DNA from: Desmodus rotundus
Lineage: Eukaryota; Chordata; Mammalia; Chiroptera; Phyllostomidae
Assembly (NCBI RefSeq): GCF_022682495.2
Contig: NC_071387.1
Span: forward strand, 149,466,347 to 149,530,346
Length of the DNA stretch: 64,000 nucleotides
Reading direction: 5' to 3'
In this document: positions 22,972 to 32,085 of the stretch, piece after piece
How the letters are laid out: each line of letters begins with the position of its first letter
How positions within the stretch are numbered: the first letter of the stretch is position 1
The notes under the pieces: generated by a model
Told to the model about the DNA's origin: nothing
The model's database searches: none
What the model saw: only the letters and a program-made list of their open reading frames with translations
Made by a program: the position numbers and the translations under genes

Positions 22972-23733
22972 GAGAACCAAGATGGCGGCGTAGGTAGACA
23001 CACTGCGCCTCCTCGCACAACCAGAACTGACAGAGAATTGAACAGCAAGGGGGACCAACACCAAGAAAATAGAAAATAACCATTCATCCAGACTGGTAGG
23101 AGGGGTGGAGACGGGCACCGGGGTGGAGAGGACTCGCGTGGCTGTGGAGGGACTGAGACTGGCGGAGAGTGGGACAAATAGCGCAGGCAGTCTGAGCACT
23201 AGCAGACCCTGCGGCCCCACATTTGCACAGATAAACCGAGAGGGCCGGACTCAGAGTGGCGGAGAACGGGGCAGGCAGAGCAGCGGGTAGCACCCCGCGG
23301 CACCACATTCGTGCACAGATAAACCCGACAAACGGCAGGGAGCGAAGCAAACCGCGTAACCCAGGGCTCCAGCTCAGGGAAATAAAGCCTCAAACCTCTG
23401 ATTGAAAACACCCATGGGGGTTGGGGCGGCAGCAGGAGAGACTCCCAGCCTCACAGGAGAGGTCGTTGGAGAGACCCACAGGGGCCTAGAGTGTGCACAG
23501 GCCCACTTACTCGGGAACCAGCACCAGAGTGGCCCAGTTTGATTGTGGGTAGCGGAGTGAAAGATTGAAATCCGGAGGAGAGTGAGGCGGGTGCCATTGC
23601 TCCCTCTTGGCCCCTCCCCCATGCACAGCGTCACAGCGCTGCGACCAGCATTGCTCCGCCCCGGTGAACACCTAAGGCTCCGCCCCTTTAAGTAACAGAC
23701 GCTCCAAGCCAAAAAAAAAAAAAAAAGGCCCAA
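22972..23733 (+). promoter_or_regulatory. HAL1 5' UTR, likely internal promoter region
   Basis: This GC-rich leader contains many CpG and CCGCCCC/CCCCTCC-type sites (for example 'ggctccgcccctttaag' at 23678). Its opening 'caagatggcggcg' includes AAGATGGCGGC, the YY1-type motif that positions transcription in L1 5' ends. By analogy with L1, transcription would start near base 22972 and run rightward. The motif is directly visible; activity is inferred. ORF shadows on the minus strand (up to 131 codons) reflect the GC content. Confidence 0.6.
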
Positions 23734-24270
23734 ATGACAGAACACTTCAAAGCTCCAGAAAAAATACAACTAAGCGATGAAGAGATAGCCAACCTATCGG
23801 ATGCACAGTTCAAAGCACTGGTTATCAATATGCTCACAGACTTGGTTGAATCTATTCGAAAAACAGATGAAAAAATGAAGCCTATGCTAAGAGAAACAAA
23901 GGAAAATGTACAGGGAACCAATAGTGATGAGAAGGAAACTGGGACTCAAATCAATGGTGTGGACCAGAAGGAAGAAAGAAACATCCAACCAGAAAAGAAT
24001 GAAGAAACAAGAACTCGGAAAAATGAGGAGAGGCTTAGGAACCTCCCGGACGCCTTGAAACGTTCCAACATCCAAATTATAGGGGTGCCAGAAGGAGAAG
24101 AGGAAGAACAAAAAATTGAAAACTTATTTGAACAAATAATGAAGGAGAACTTCCCTAATCTGGCAAAGGAAATAGACTTCCGGGAAGTCCAGGAAGCTCA
24201 GAGTCCCAAAGAAGCTGGACCCAAGGAGGAACACACCAAGGCACATCATAATTACTTTACCCAAGATTAA
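23734..24270 (+). CDS. HAL1 ORF1 protein, truncated by frameshift (178 aa)
   Basis: This is an L1 ORF1-type protein, which in the family forms trimers through a coiled coil and binds RNA. Residues 12-35 hold the family motif LSDAQFKALVINML. Residues about 40-105 are Lys/Glu-rich heptad-like coiled coil. From residue 107 the RNA-recognition domain begins with LKRSNIQIIGVPEGEEE, then LFEQIMKENFPNL. The start follows the A16 tract and is the first ATG of the frame. A shift near 24222-24228 throws the frame off, so residues 164-178 are non-native and end at TAA 24268. The original frame continues in +1 (24245-24421). Therefore the 178-residue product, if made, lacks the nucleic-acid-binding C-terminal domain. 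Purely element-derived; no sign of host use. Confidence 0.75.
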   Translation: MTEHFKAPEKIQLSDEEIANLSDAQFKALVINMLTDLVESIRKTDEKMKPMLRETKENVQGTNSDEKETGTQINGVDQKEERNIQPEKNEETRTRKNEERLRNLPDALKRSNIQIIGVPEGEEEEQKIENLFEQIMKENFPNLAKEIDFREVQEAQSPKEAGPKEEHTKAHHNYFTQD

Positions 24271-24421
24271 ATGCAAGGACCTACATCCAAGATTACTGTA
24301 TCCAGCAAAGCTATCACTTAGAATGGAAGGGAAGATAAAGTGCTTCTCAGATAAGGTCAAGTTAAAGAAGTTCATCATCACCAAGCCCTTATTATATGAA
24401 ATGTTAAAGGGAGTTACCTAA
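24222..24421 (+). pseudogene. HAL1 ORF1 C-terminal remnant with internal deletion
   Basis: In the frame +1 to the 178-codon ORF this reads RNTPRHIIITLPKIKCK, then directly DLHPRLLYPAKLSLRMEGK and FSDKVKLKKF. It ends KPLLYEMLKGVT at a TAA at 24419. In L1-type ORF1 proteins, and in the other HAL1 at 872-3035, a block with ETLQARR..W..IFKVLK lies between the KIKCK and PRLLYPAK motifs. That block, roughly 45-50 residues, is missing. The deletion is in frame and joins the RNA-recognition domain to the last part of the C-terminal domain. Whether it is a private deletion or shared by a subfamily cannot be told here. Confidence 0.72.
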
Positions 24422-24803
24422 GAAAAAGAAGATCAAAAATTGGAACAGTAAAAATGACAGCAAACTCACAGTTATTAATGGCCACACATAAAACAAAAAC
24501 GAGAGCAAACTAGGCAAACAACTAGAACATGAGGGTTGTCATTAAGGGAGTGGGAGGGGGAGAGAGGGGGAAAGGTACAGAGAATAAGTAGCATAGATGA
24601 TAGGTGGAAAATAGACAGGGGGAGGGTAAAAATAGTGTAGGAAATGTAGAAGCCAAAGAACTTATAAGTATGACCTATGGACATGAACTATAGGGGGGGA
24701 ATGTGGGAGGGAGGGGGGTGGGCAGGATGGAGTGGAGTGGGGGGGGAAATGGGACAACTGTAATAGCATAATCAATAAATATATTTAAAAAAACAGCTTT
24801 TGA

Positions 24804-25080
24804 ACTCATTGATTTTGATGCTTTGAGTGTTTCTGCTGTTTTCTTGTTTCACCTCTTCCCCATCAGCAGAACATTTCCCTGTGAGGACTGTTTTCATTGG
24901 GGAAACAAACAAACAAAAAAAAGTCGCTCGGGGTGAGATCAGGTGAATAGGGTAGGGCAGGGGGTTCATGCTGTTTTTGGTCAAATCTGCTGAACACTCA
25001 GCATGGTGCAAGCAGGAGCATTTGTGAATCACCCATCATGAATGGGCGATCCCATTGAAAGAGTCTTCAAAAAAATTCAC
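24804..25080 (-). pseudogene. Mariner transposase catalytic-domain remnant
   Basis: Mariner transposases cut and paste their element using a DDE/D triad in an RNase H-like fold. Reversed, 25028-25005 gives FTNAPACT, matching the conserved HDNAPAHT block that holds the second acidic residue. Here that Asp is replaced by Thr and the His by Phe. Further on, 24957-24922 gives LPYSPDLTPSD, the hallmark block with the third Asp. The two blocks are in different frames, and an in-frame TGA lies between them. The spacing between them is normal. The N-terminal helix-turn-helix domain and first catalytic Asp are absent. The frame continues past the HAL1 insertion into 22971-22860 only as decayed sequence. 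It cannot encode an active enzyme. Confidence 0.75.
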
Positions 25081-25229
25081 TAATGCCCAATGCAGCCTCT
25101 CACAACAACACCAGCGGGTACACTGATACACATGGGTTCCTAGAACACTCACCTAGTGAGGGAAATCTGTACTACAAGGGGCCCACCCTCCAGAAGATGA
25201 TTCTGGTTTTTAGGGGGTCCCTCCATATC

Positions 25230-25595
25230 TGTGTTCCTAGCCAGGCGATCTCTATTTGGAGGCCTCTTTATTGGGACTGTAAGTAGAGGACCTACCAGGC
25301 CTCTCTAGTGAGACTTCCTAATAAGGAATGGGGGAGAGAAGACTTGGAGACACTTTTCTCGATTCTACTTAGTACTGAATATTTTTTCATTTCTCGCTCT
25401 TTCCCCTCCACCCTTACCTCCTTCCCAGCCCTTGGCCCCTGGGTCCGTAAGATGGGGGGGTCTTTTGACCAGGACTGTCTTGATAGTGAGACAACTCTCC
25501 ATGTCTGTGCTGATCCACTTAACCCTAACAGGTCTCATTCCATGGGGGGAGAGGCAACGGTGGGAGAATCTGTGCTTTCTCCAGTGCAGCCTCTT
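25230..25595. other. No gene seen
   Basis: Mixed-composition spacer. A 140-codon plus frame (25308-25730) crosses it and the L2 fragment and shows no domain or codon pattern that I would trust. Confidence 0.35.
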
Positions 25596-25599
25596 GTTC

Positions 25600-25750
25600 A
25601 TACTATCACAGTAAGTGACAGAAGTCTCATTTTGCCTTGTTGTGTTAATCAGCTACTCTGCTGTGTTGTGGCTCAGCTTAGCTCTTGGCAAACAGAGCAG
25701 GTGCTTAATACGTATCAAACAAAAGATTAAATTAGTGAATGAATAAATAA
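25600..25750 (+). repeat. L2 3' tail
   Basis: 'ggcaaacagagcaggtgctta' with the ending 'agtgaatgaataaataa' is the plus-strand L2 terminus. Confidence 0.6.
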
Positions 25751-25764
25751 TCTCTTGAGGTATT

Positions 25765-25990
25765 ATGTTAAATACTTTAGTCATTCTATAAGCATTTATC
25801 GAATAACGTGCCTGGTATTGTTCTAGGCCCCTGAGATCCCTACAAAGGCCCCTAGCATCAAACAGCTTACATTACATGCATCCTATCATTATCCCAGTTG
25901 AGGCTCACAGCAACCCTGTTGGGTAAAAATTGAACATTATAAAGGCTAATAATTTGCTTAGGGTCATAAAACATGTCAGTAACAGAACAC
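25765..25990 (-). repeat. L2/MIR-type end, antisense
   Basis: 'taagcatttatcgaataacgtgcctgg', 'gttctaggcccctgag' and 'aacagcttacattac' follow the reversed L2 3' end. 'tcccagttgaggctcacagc' then resembles a reversed MIR tail. The L2 part is tail-to-tail with the L2 end at 25600-25750. Confidence 0.65.
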
Positions 25991-26585
25991 TAAATGAAAA
26001 AAAATCTCTTTTTTCTCTGGTGCCCCCTCAAACCACTAGCTTCTCTTTCCAATACCAGGGATCCAGAATCCACAGTGACACACAATCACAGATATCCTGG
26101 CCTCTCACTTTGCAGACATTCAGAGGCTGGTGGAAGGAGCCCCGGCAGCCCCGGAGGTGCCCAATCAACGAAGAACCCTCTGGCAGCTCCCACTCCACCA
26201 GTAGCTATAGGACTGACCAAACCTGTGCCCCCATGATCCTCTGCTTCTGCCCCCTCCGAAGGCTCAGCTGAGTCCAGTTAGCCAAAGAAATCTGGAAGGG
26301 GCACCTTCAGCTGAAGTGGGGAAGGAGGGGGAGATGAAAAGACGGAGAGGCAGTGGTGGTTCTGCACTTTCCGTTTGTCAGCAGAGTTCTAAAGAAGGCC
26401 GCCTGGCTGAGGGCTGGGCAGGAATGGAGTAGAATGTAAGAATACTCTCTTCCTTTAGTTCTGTTATTTTTATTGCCCATGACTCTATTTCTAAAAACTC
26501 TGCCAAATAATGCTCTAAACTTTTCTTTATTATTTTCAATTGGGTAATTTCGTGGCGAATACAACCTTGCAAGCGAGATGTAACT
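25991..26585. other. No gene seen
   Basis: Frames of 113 (plus) and 85-91 (minus) codons overlap here without any recognisable motif. Unassigned. Confidence 0.35.
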
Positions 26586-26589
26586 GTCT

Positions 26590-27150
26590 TTCTTAAGAAT
26601 TTGTTTAAAGTTTGGCAGTGTTTTAGAAAGTTAAACATACATATACCATACAATCCAGCAATTCTACTCTCTGGAATTTACCCAAGAGAAATGAAAACAT
26701 ATTTCCACATAAAGGCTTACATGCAAATGTTCACAGTAGAGGTACCTTAGTCACAAACTTGACACAATCCGAGTGTACATCAGCTGGCTACTGTGGAATA
26801 CTATCCAGCCATACAATAAGAACAGAAGGTGTATGCAACAACATGTATGTGCCCCAAAACATCGTGCTAAGTGAAAGAAGCCAGACACAAAGGACTACAT
26901 GTTGTGTGAGTCCGTTTATGTGCACCCTAGAGGTGGCGAAACTAACAAGACAGAAAGCAGATCAGTCACTGCCTAGGCTGGGGGTGGGAGCGGGCACTGG
27001 CTGCAAGTGGCCAGGGAAGTTTTGAGGTGATGGGACTGTTCCAGACTGGACTGCCTTAATGGTTGTGCAACTGCACACAGTTACCAAAACTCTTCAAACT
27101 GTACAGTTAAAAAGGGTGAGTTTTATGGGTAAATTGTGCCTCAAAAAAAC
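26590..27150 (+). mobile_element. L1M 3' end, plus orientation
   Basis: 'ccatacaatccagcaattctac', 'tttacccaagagaaatgaaaac', 'tggaatactatccagcca', 'tgctaagtgaaagaagccag' and 'gggtgagttttatgggtaaattg' are in the order of an L1M ORF2 end and 3' UTR. Frameshifts and stops are frequent. The repeat ends in A-rich 'cctcaaaaaaac'. Confidence 0.88.
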
Positions 27151-28520
27151 CCTCTTTAAAGAGCAAGGGGGAAGAAACGGGGCAGTGGTCTTCCTTTAAG
27201 ATGAAACAAAAACACATATTAAAGAAAATAGTATCCTAAACACAAACTATGTTTTTGGAATGTGATTTAATTTTAAAATCCACTCATGGAGAAATTAATA
27301 TTTGCATAAACACAGCTATCATCTGACATTTCAAGCTGGTCTCTGTGTGGGCTGAAATATGCAAGCACATCCGTGTTATCCTCTTTTTGGAATTCTCTGG
27401 GGGCTTTCTGACAGGATCGGAGAATAAACTGCCACCATGCATGGGAAATGAGAAAAAGAGACAAACGAGAACTGCTGAACTAGATGTGCTGGTGGAGCCT
27501 TTTGGAGATGCTGATGGGGCCAGACAGAGTGGGGGGTGGCAGACGGGGGCCGGGTGGGGGCGTGACAGGCGGGGGGCTGGTGCACAGTTTGAATCTCCTC
27601 CCTACAACTGGCCTGCTGAGAGGGCGTATGGACAAAAGCAGCAGGGCATGTGTCATGGGTCCTGCATTTGAATGACAGTCAACTAGTCCTCAAAGAAATC
27701 AGACTCTGGTCAAGGTGGCATTTTAATAAAAGCAGACAGCTGCCTCCCGCCCTGCATGTCAGCCTGCCTGCAGCCTTGAGACGCACTCCTCTCTCTGGGG
27801 GAAAGCCTGCAAGAGGCACAGTGGCTGGCAAGATGAGGTTTCTTTTTCTATTTTTTTCTACTCTTTAAAAACCAGCTTGAAGCTCATTCATGTTAGGAAT
27901 GTGAGTGAGGCAGTCCTGTGAAAATATGGCAAGTGGGGTGCAGGCGAGAGGAGGGAGAGACGAACATTGTGGAAGTGTTTGAAAAGGTGGGGAAAAGCGT
28001 GGTGGCAGGGGAGGCCACGAGCCCTGTCGTTTCGGCGGCTATGCTTGCGGCTTCTATTCCCTCAAGTGAGACTATCAGAAGGAGTCCGCCCTCTTCAACA
28101 GAGCAGCAGGCCATCAAGCGCGTGGCTCCTGAACACTGCCACTCCAGACCGCGAGGTCGCCGCGGGTGGGTTTTATGCTGTGCTCTTTGGTTGCTGGCAT
28201 ATAAATCCCACATGAATTGTGCGGCAGCAGCAGGCTTCACAGAGAGCAAAGAGGATTATGTGATGTAGGGAAGTGCTTTTCTCCCCCTGCCTTCTATTTT
28301 TCCTTTTCTTTCTCTTTTTTTTTTTAAACGCTAGTGTTCAACTTCTCAGAGAGATGGAACCATGTCCTCGTAGCTAAAGTGAAAGGGAGGTTTGAGGCAA
28401 GGCTCTCATAATTCAGGCCAAAGAGGGTGTGGGGTAACCACCCCCTGCATGTCCATCTCACATAAAAGAATACATTGTGAACCAGTGTTTCTGAAACAAA
28501 AAATAGAAAAGGGGACAAAG
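27151..28520. other. No exon seen; GC- and CpG-richer block
   Basis: No transposon is recognised. Bases 27480-27600 are G-rich, and 27990-28190 contain more CpG than any non-HAL1 part of the window ('ggcggctatgcttgcggc', 'gaccgcgaggtcgccgcggg'). Then comes 'ggcatataaatccc', a TATA-like site at 28197. Frames of 116 (plus) and 118 (minus) codons cross on opposite strands over 27893-28268, so at most one could be real. A regulatory element or weak promoter is possible. Confidence 0.35.
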
Positions 28521-28539
28521 AGTATAACCAGACAAGGAC

Positions 28540-29010
28540 ATAATAGTCCGGTTACTGTATGAAAAGGCTCGGCCCTCCCGGTAACTAGGGAAATGTGAAA
28601 GAAAGCACCCATGAGGCACCAGCTTCCACATTTCCGACTGACATACATTAGAAGGTGTGATGGTACCGGAACAGAGGAAGCAGGGTGTGCAATAGATTGC
28701 TTGCGGGAATGTAAATTACAACAGCCCTTTGGTAAGCCAATGAAGAACTAACATTTAAAGTAAAAATGGAAAGGATTCTGCTCCCAGAAATTTACCCTAC
28801 AGAAATGAAAAGCACCAGCATGTTGGATGGAGGGAAAAGTGGACAAACAGCCAGCCCCAAACCATCAGGCAAGAAGACAAGAAGAATTATGGTGCATCTA
28901 TATTATAAAGTCACATAGACATTAAAAGAAAAGAGGCAGAGCCATGTTTATTAACTGGAAAAAATGTCCTTGGTCTGTTCAGCGTGTATATATATATAGT
29001 GGGTCTAATG
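28540..29010 (+). mobile_element. L1M ORF2 end, plus orientation, decayed
   Basis: 'gcttgcgggaatgtaaattac', 'ctgctcccagaaatttaccctac', 'aagaattatggtgcatctata' and 'tcacatagacattaaaagaaa' match the late ORF2 order of old L1M copies. The tail contains a short TA run near 28986. Confidence 0.75.
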
Positions 29011-29199
29011 TAAAAATATAGGGTCCCAAAACCTTCCCCCCAAAAAACTGTAGTAAATAAGTTTGGACAGATAGACAGACAGACGCAACCTGGTAATCTT
29101 GACTACCGCAGGGAGGGTGAGAGTGAGAAAAAGCATGAACTTTTTCTTTAGACACCTTTGGACTACTCCCGTGTAACACTGAACATGCACTGACTTTTA

Positions 29200-29374
29200 C
29201 AAGTTTTATTTATTTATCTTTAGAGACAGAAAGAGAGAGAGGCACTGATCTGTTGTTCCACTTACTTAGGCACGCATCGGTTGCTTCGGGTACGTGCCCC
29301 TGACGGGAGGTCAGGCTGGCTGCCTTGGGGGTGGGGACGATGCCCTAGCCAACGGAACTCCCCAGCCAGGGCCC
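29200..29374 (-). repeat. VES-type tRNA-derived SINE, antisense, diverged
   Basis: Starts with the reversed A-rich tail ('ttttatttatttatcttt') and GA tract, and ends with 'ccccagccagggc', the reversed 'gccctggctgggg' head of the family. A long target duplication remains: 'aacatgcactgactttta' (29182-29199) and 'aacatgcattggctttaa' (29375-29392). The B-box region is decayed. Confidence 0.8.
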
Positions 29375-29804
29375 AACATGCATTGGCTTTAATTATAACA
29401 AAGACAACTGTTTAATTAATCTTTAATTTAAGTAAGTTAAATAATTTAACTAAAGTTAGAGAAATTCTTAAAATTAAATTTCTTTAATTAAAAAAATACT
29501 GTGGGGAACTCAGCCCTGTGCTGAGATCCTGCTAAATTTAGAACCATACTTCTGCCATCAATCAGCTTGGCACCTAGTCCAAATAATACAACGAGAAGAC
29601 AACGGGAAAGATATAAATGACAATACACATCGAGGTACTTTGCCCCTTTGGAGGCTGTGCAGCAGTGTGGGCCCAGACAAGGGGATAGAATTAAGCATTG
29701 TTTCTCATGGCCATGGCAGGGACAGTCTGGACTCTGAAGAACAGGGTTTGTGTTATGGGTACTGTGGGAGAGAAAAGGCTAAATATACATTCTGGAATTA
29801 TTAT
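29375..29804. other. No gene seen; AT-rich palindromic cluster
   Basis: Between 29409 and 29500 the sequence has two TTAATTA sites and the near-palindromes 'agttaaataatttaact' (29435-29451) and 'agaaattcttaaaattaaatttct' without its ends. The rest is unassigned. Confidence 0.45.
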
Positions 29805-29965
29805 TTTTTATATATTTTTTATTGATTATGCTATTACAGTTTTCCCAATTTTTCTCCCTCTATCCCCCCTCTGCCCTGCCCCCACAACCCTCTAGCATTC
29901 CCACCCACCTTAGTTCATGTCTAAGGGTTGTACATATAAGTTCTTTGAGTCCTCTGTTTCCATTA
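29805..29965 (-). mobile_element. HAL1 3' end, antisense, 5'-truncated
   Basis: 'ttttttattgattatgctatta' is the reversed HAL1 terminus, followed by the reversed G-rich tract and 'catgtctaagggttgtacat'. This is the third HAL1-type tail in the window. It sits against an antisense L1M ORF2 segment. Confidence 0.8.
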
Positions 29966-30560
29966 TGGGCTTATTAAATATATCTTGCTAATTGTGATTT
30001 TCTAAACCTTCCAAATTCTTAATGATGGTTTTGCCTTTAAAAATTACTGAAAGAGGTGTGTTAACATTTCCTACTCTGATGATGGATTTGTCCATTTTTT
30101 TGAATGTTATTTAAACTAGGAGATGGATTTGGGGTCAGCTCATTACTTTGTTAATCTTTATACCATACGCATTGCAAAAAATGTGGGTTATTCATTTGAC
30201 ATGAATAAAAACAAAACAATTTTTTCTGGTAATTTTTATATTTTTAAGGATATTGTAAATACAGTATTTTAAATCTTTCTGGTGAACTGAACCTATTATG
30301 ATTAAATGAGTACTATTTTTATTTTTAGTAATGCTTTTTGCCTAAAAATAATTTTTTTCAGCTACTGATGTTATTACACAAATACTCTTCTGATTGGTAT
30401 TTTAGGGATACAGCAAGCCTTGTTATGCCTTGTTATGCCTGTTTTTAGGTATGTCTCTGGTTAACTGTTTATATATAAGATTTTAAAAATATATATATAT
30501 TCTAATCTTTGTCATCTAGTGAAAGGTTTAGTCCATGTACATTTTTTGTGTTTAATGACA
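29966..30560 (-). mobile_element. L1M ORF2 segment, antisense
   Basis: 'gaaagaggtgtgttaacatttcc', 'ggtgaactgaacctattatg' and the ending 'gtgaaaggtttagtccatgtacat' are reversed pieces of the L1 endonuclease/RT junction region. All reading frames are broken. Confidence 0.7.
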
Positions 30561-31060
30561 TTTAAGTACACATGGCTTTATACTGTATATTTGCCCCAGG
30601 CCTCTACATTCAATAACCCCTTTCCCAGTTGGATTCCTCGGATACCTGACCTGTGCTTTGTACCTGGATCTAGCCTCTTCTCCTGAATTTCCAGGCTGGT
30701 ACCCAGTCAGGCCCTCTATTTGACTTTCTTTTAGTTATGACTGTAACGGTCTTTTTATTGATACTTGGAACCACACTCTGCAGCCCACACCACTCCTCCC
30801 ACACTGCCCTGGGGCCAGGACAGGTCCAGTCCCTGTGGCCACTGCTTCTCTGGGAAAGGCCATTAGGCACTTCTTGTTATCTGGGATCCAGTTATTGGAT
30901 TCCTCTTCATCTCCACCTTTTGCAGTCAATAATTGCTGACCACTGTTTCTTTAAAATCTCTCTCTTCCATCCTCTATTTCCACAACACTATCACAACCCG
31001 AGTTCAGGTTTTTAGTGCTTCATTGTTATACATTTAATAGTGAATACAGTGACTCTGCTA
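30561..31060. other. No gene seen; L2-like in part
   Basis: Pyrimidine-rich plus strand. A 92-codon frame (30737-31015) without a domain is best explained as L2-like composition. Confidence 0.4.
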
Positions 31061-31079
31061 GATACAGTATTTTTCTTCC

Positions 31080-31475
31080 CTGCCATCATGTGCATTTTCT
31101 AGCAGAGGGATCTGGTCACTGCCTCATGCAAAAACTTCCCATGGCTCCCCAGACAAGTTAAATCTGACCTCAGGGCACATTCCCTAGTGTCCTGATCTAA
31201 TATCTCAGCTTCATCTGATTATTCCCTGGTATATTTGCTAGTGTGGGTCCTACTTCCCACCTAGAATGTAAGCTTTCTTATTATAGGGAATTTTGTGCAT
31301 TTAAAAAATTTGCCTCATCTTTCTGCATTGATTTCTTGCTGACCAAAATCTTGACTACACCTCAAGACTCTATTAGGTTATAAGTTCCGTGACGGCTGAC
31401 ACTGGCTTCTTCATTGTATCTTATTACTACACAGGTGAGAGGAACATAGTAGGTACTCAGAAAAGATTTACTTAC
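31080..31475 (+). mobile_element. L2 3' region, plus orientation
   Basis: 'cacctagaatgtaagctttc', 'aagttccgtgacggctgacac' and 'acatagtaggtactcag' are the L2 3' UTR landmarks, preceded by 'cttcccatggctcccc' from the end of ORF2. Confidence 0.7.
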
Positions 31476-31559
31476 ATACTACCATGTACTGGCTGTCCCA
31501 CTGTGAGAAACCAGACTGTCATTGCCACAGGTAATACCTAGTCTCAGTATCTACCAAGT

Positions 31560-32085
31560 GGGTTCCTTAATACGGATCTTTTTGAAGGTACTAGTGGCAG
31601 ATGGAGTTTGTTGCTATTTCAACAGCTGATATTCCCTTCTCCCATGTTAACAGAAGCCCAGTTTTGTTTAGATATTAGGAGTCATGGCACACAAGGAAGA
31701 CAGCCAGCTCCAAGGGACCAATCATGGTTCGTCTGGACCAGGAATTGTGATACTAAACTCAGTGGTGATTAGCTTTATACTTAGGCAGATGACTTTTTTG
31801 GATCAATGAGACATGGCAGGGTTGCTGAGAGATTCTTTGAAAATTTTCTAAGAAAAAGAGATACTTGAGGAGAAACTGGCCTTCCTGTTTTAGGATGAAA
31901 TTGCAACCAGAAGTGATGCCTGGACTCGAGATCACCATCCTGTGACCATAAGAGGACAAGCATGGAGATGAAAACCAGGATGCTGGGGATGGGAGCAGAA
32001 AGGTAGAAAGATCTGGGGTTATTGATCACATCAGTCCTGCAATGAGCTACACCAGATCCTGTTGTTTCTGCCAGTTATAGACAAG
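31560..32085 (+). repeat. Ancient LTR-like repeat, MaLR-type
   Basis: 'gggaccaatcatggttcgtctgg' in the first part, then 'gaccataagaggacaagcatgg', 'cagaaaggtagaaagatctgg' and 'gggttattgatcacatcag' match an LTR family also visible at 51610-52045. Name uncertain. The 66- and 82-codon minus frames are shadows. Confidence 0.5.

Larger units (their letters stand above)
22972..24794 (+). mobile_element. HAL1 half-LINE, near full length, with TSD
   Basis: The element starts 'gagaaccaagatggcggcg', an L1-type 5' end, and runs through a GC-rich 5' UTR of about 760 bases. An A16 tract (23711-23726) lies just before ORF1. After the ORF1 remnant comes a 3' UTR with a G-rich tract, ending 'tagcataatcaataaat' plus a short A tail. 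There is no ORF2. The 9-base duplication 'agcttttga' (22963-22971 and 24795-24803), which extends with one mismatch, marks target-primed insertion into a mariner. It must have used reverse transcriptase from an autonomous L1. It is less decayed than the HAL1 at 872-3035. Confidence 0.88.
22822..25227 (-). mobile_element. Internally deleted mariner, split by HAL1
   Basis: The left end at 22824 reads 'tgcgggggaaccccaaacccc'. The right end reversed from 25225 reads 'tggagggaccccctaaaaacc'. These are imperfect terminal inverted repeats of about 20 bases. Each is flanked by TA (22822-22823 and 25226-25227), the target duplication of Tc1/mariner elements. Once the HAL1 insert (22972-24803 including one duplication copy) is removed, about 570 bases remain. 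A full mariner is about 1.3 kb, and the DNA-binding N-terminal half of the transposase is missing. The strand given is that of the transposase remnant. Confidence 0.8.

Noticed and set aside
23374..23769. 131-codon minus-strand open frame
   Set aside because: It is antisense to the GC-rich HAL1 5' UTR and ORF1 start.
24804..25080. Functional mariner transposase
   Set aside because: An in-frame stop, a frameshift, a lost catalytic Asp and a missing N-terminal half rule it out.
25308..25730. 140-codon plus-strand open frame
   Set aside because: It runs into an L2 3' tail, has competing frames on both strands and shows no recognisable protein feature.
27893..28268. Two overlapping frames of 116 and 118 codons on opposite strands
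   Set aside because: The mutual overlap and lack of motifs fit GC-driven stop depletion, not coding sequence.
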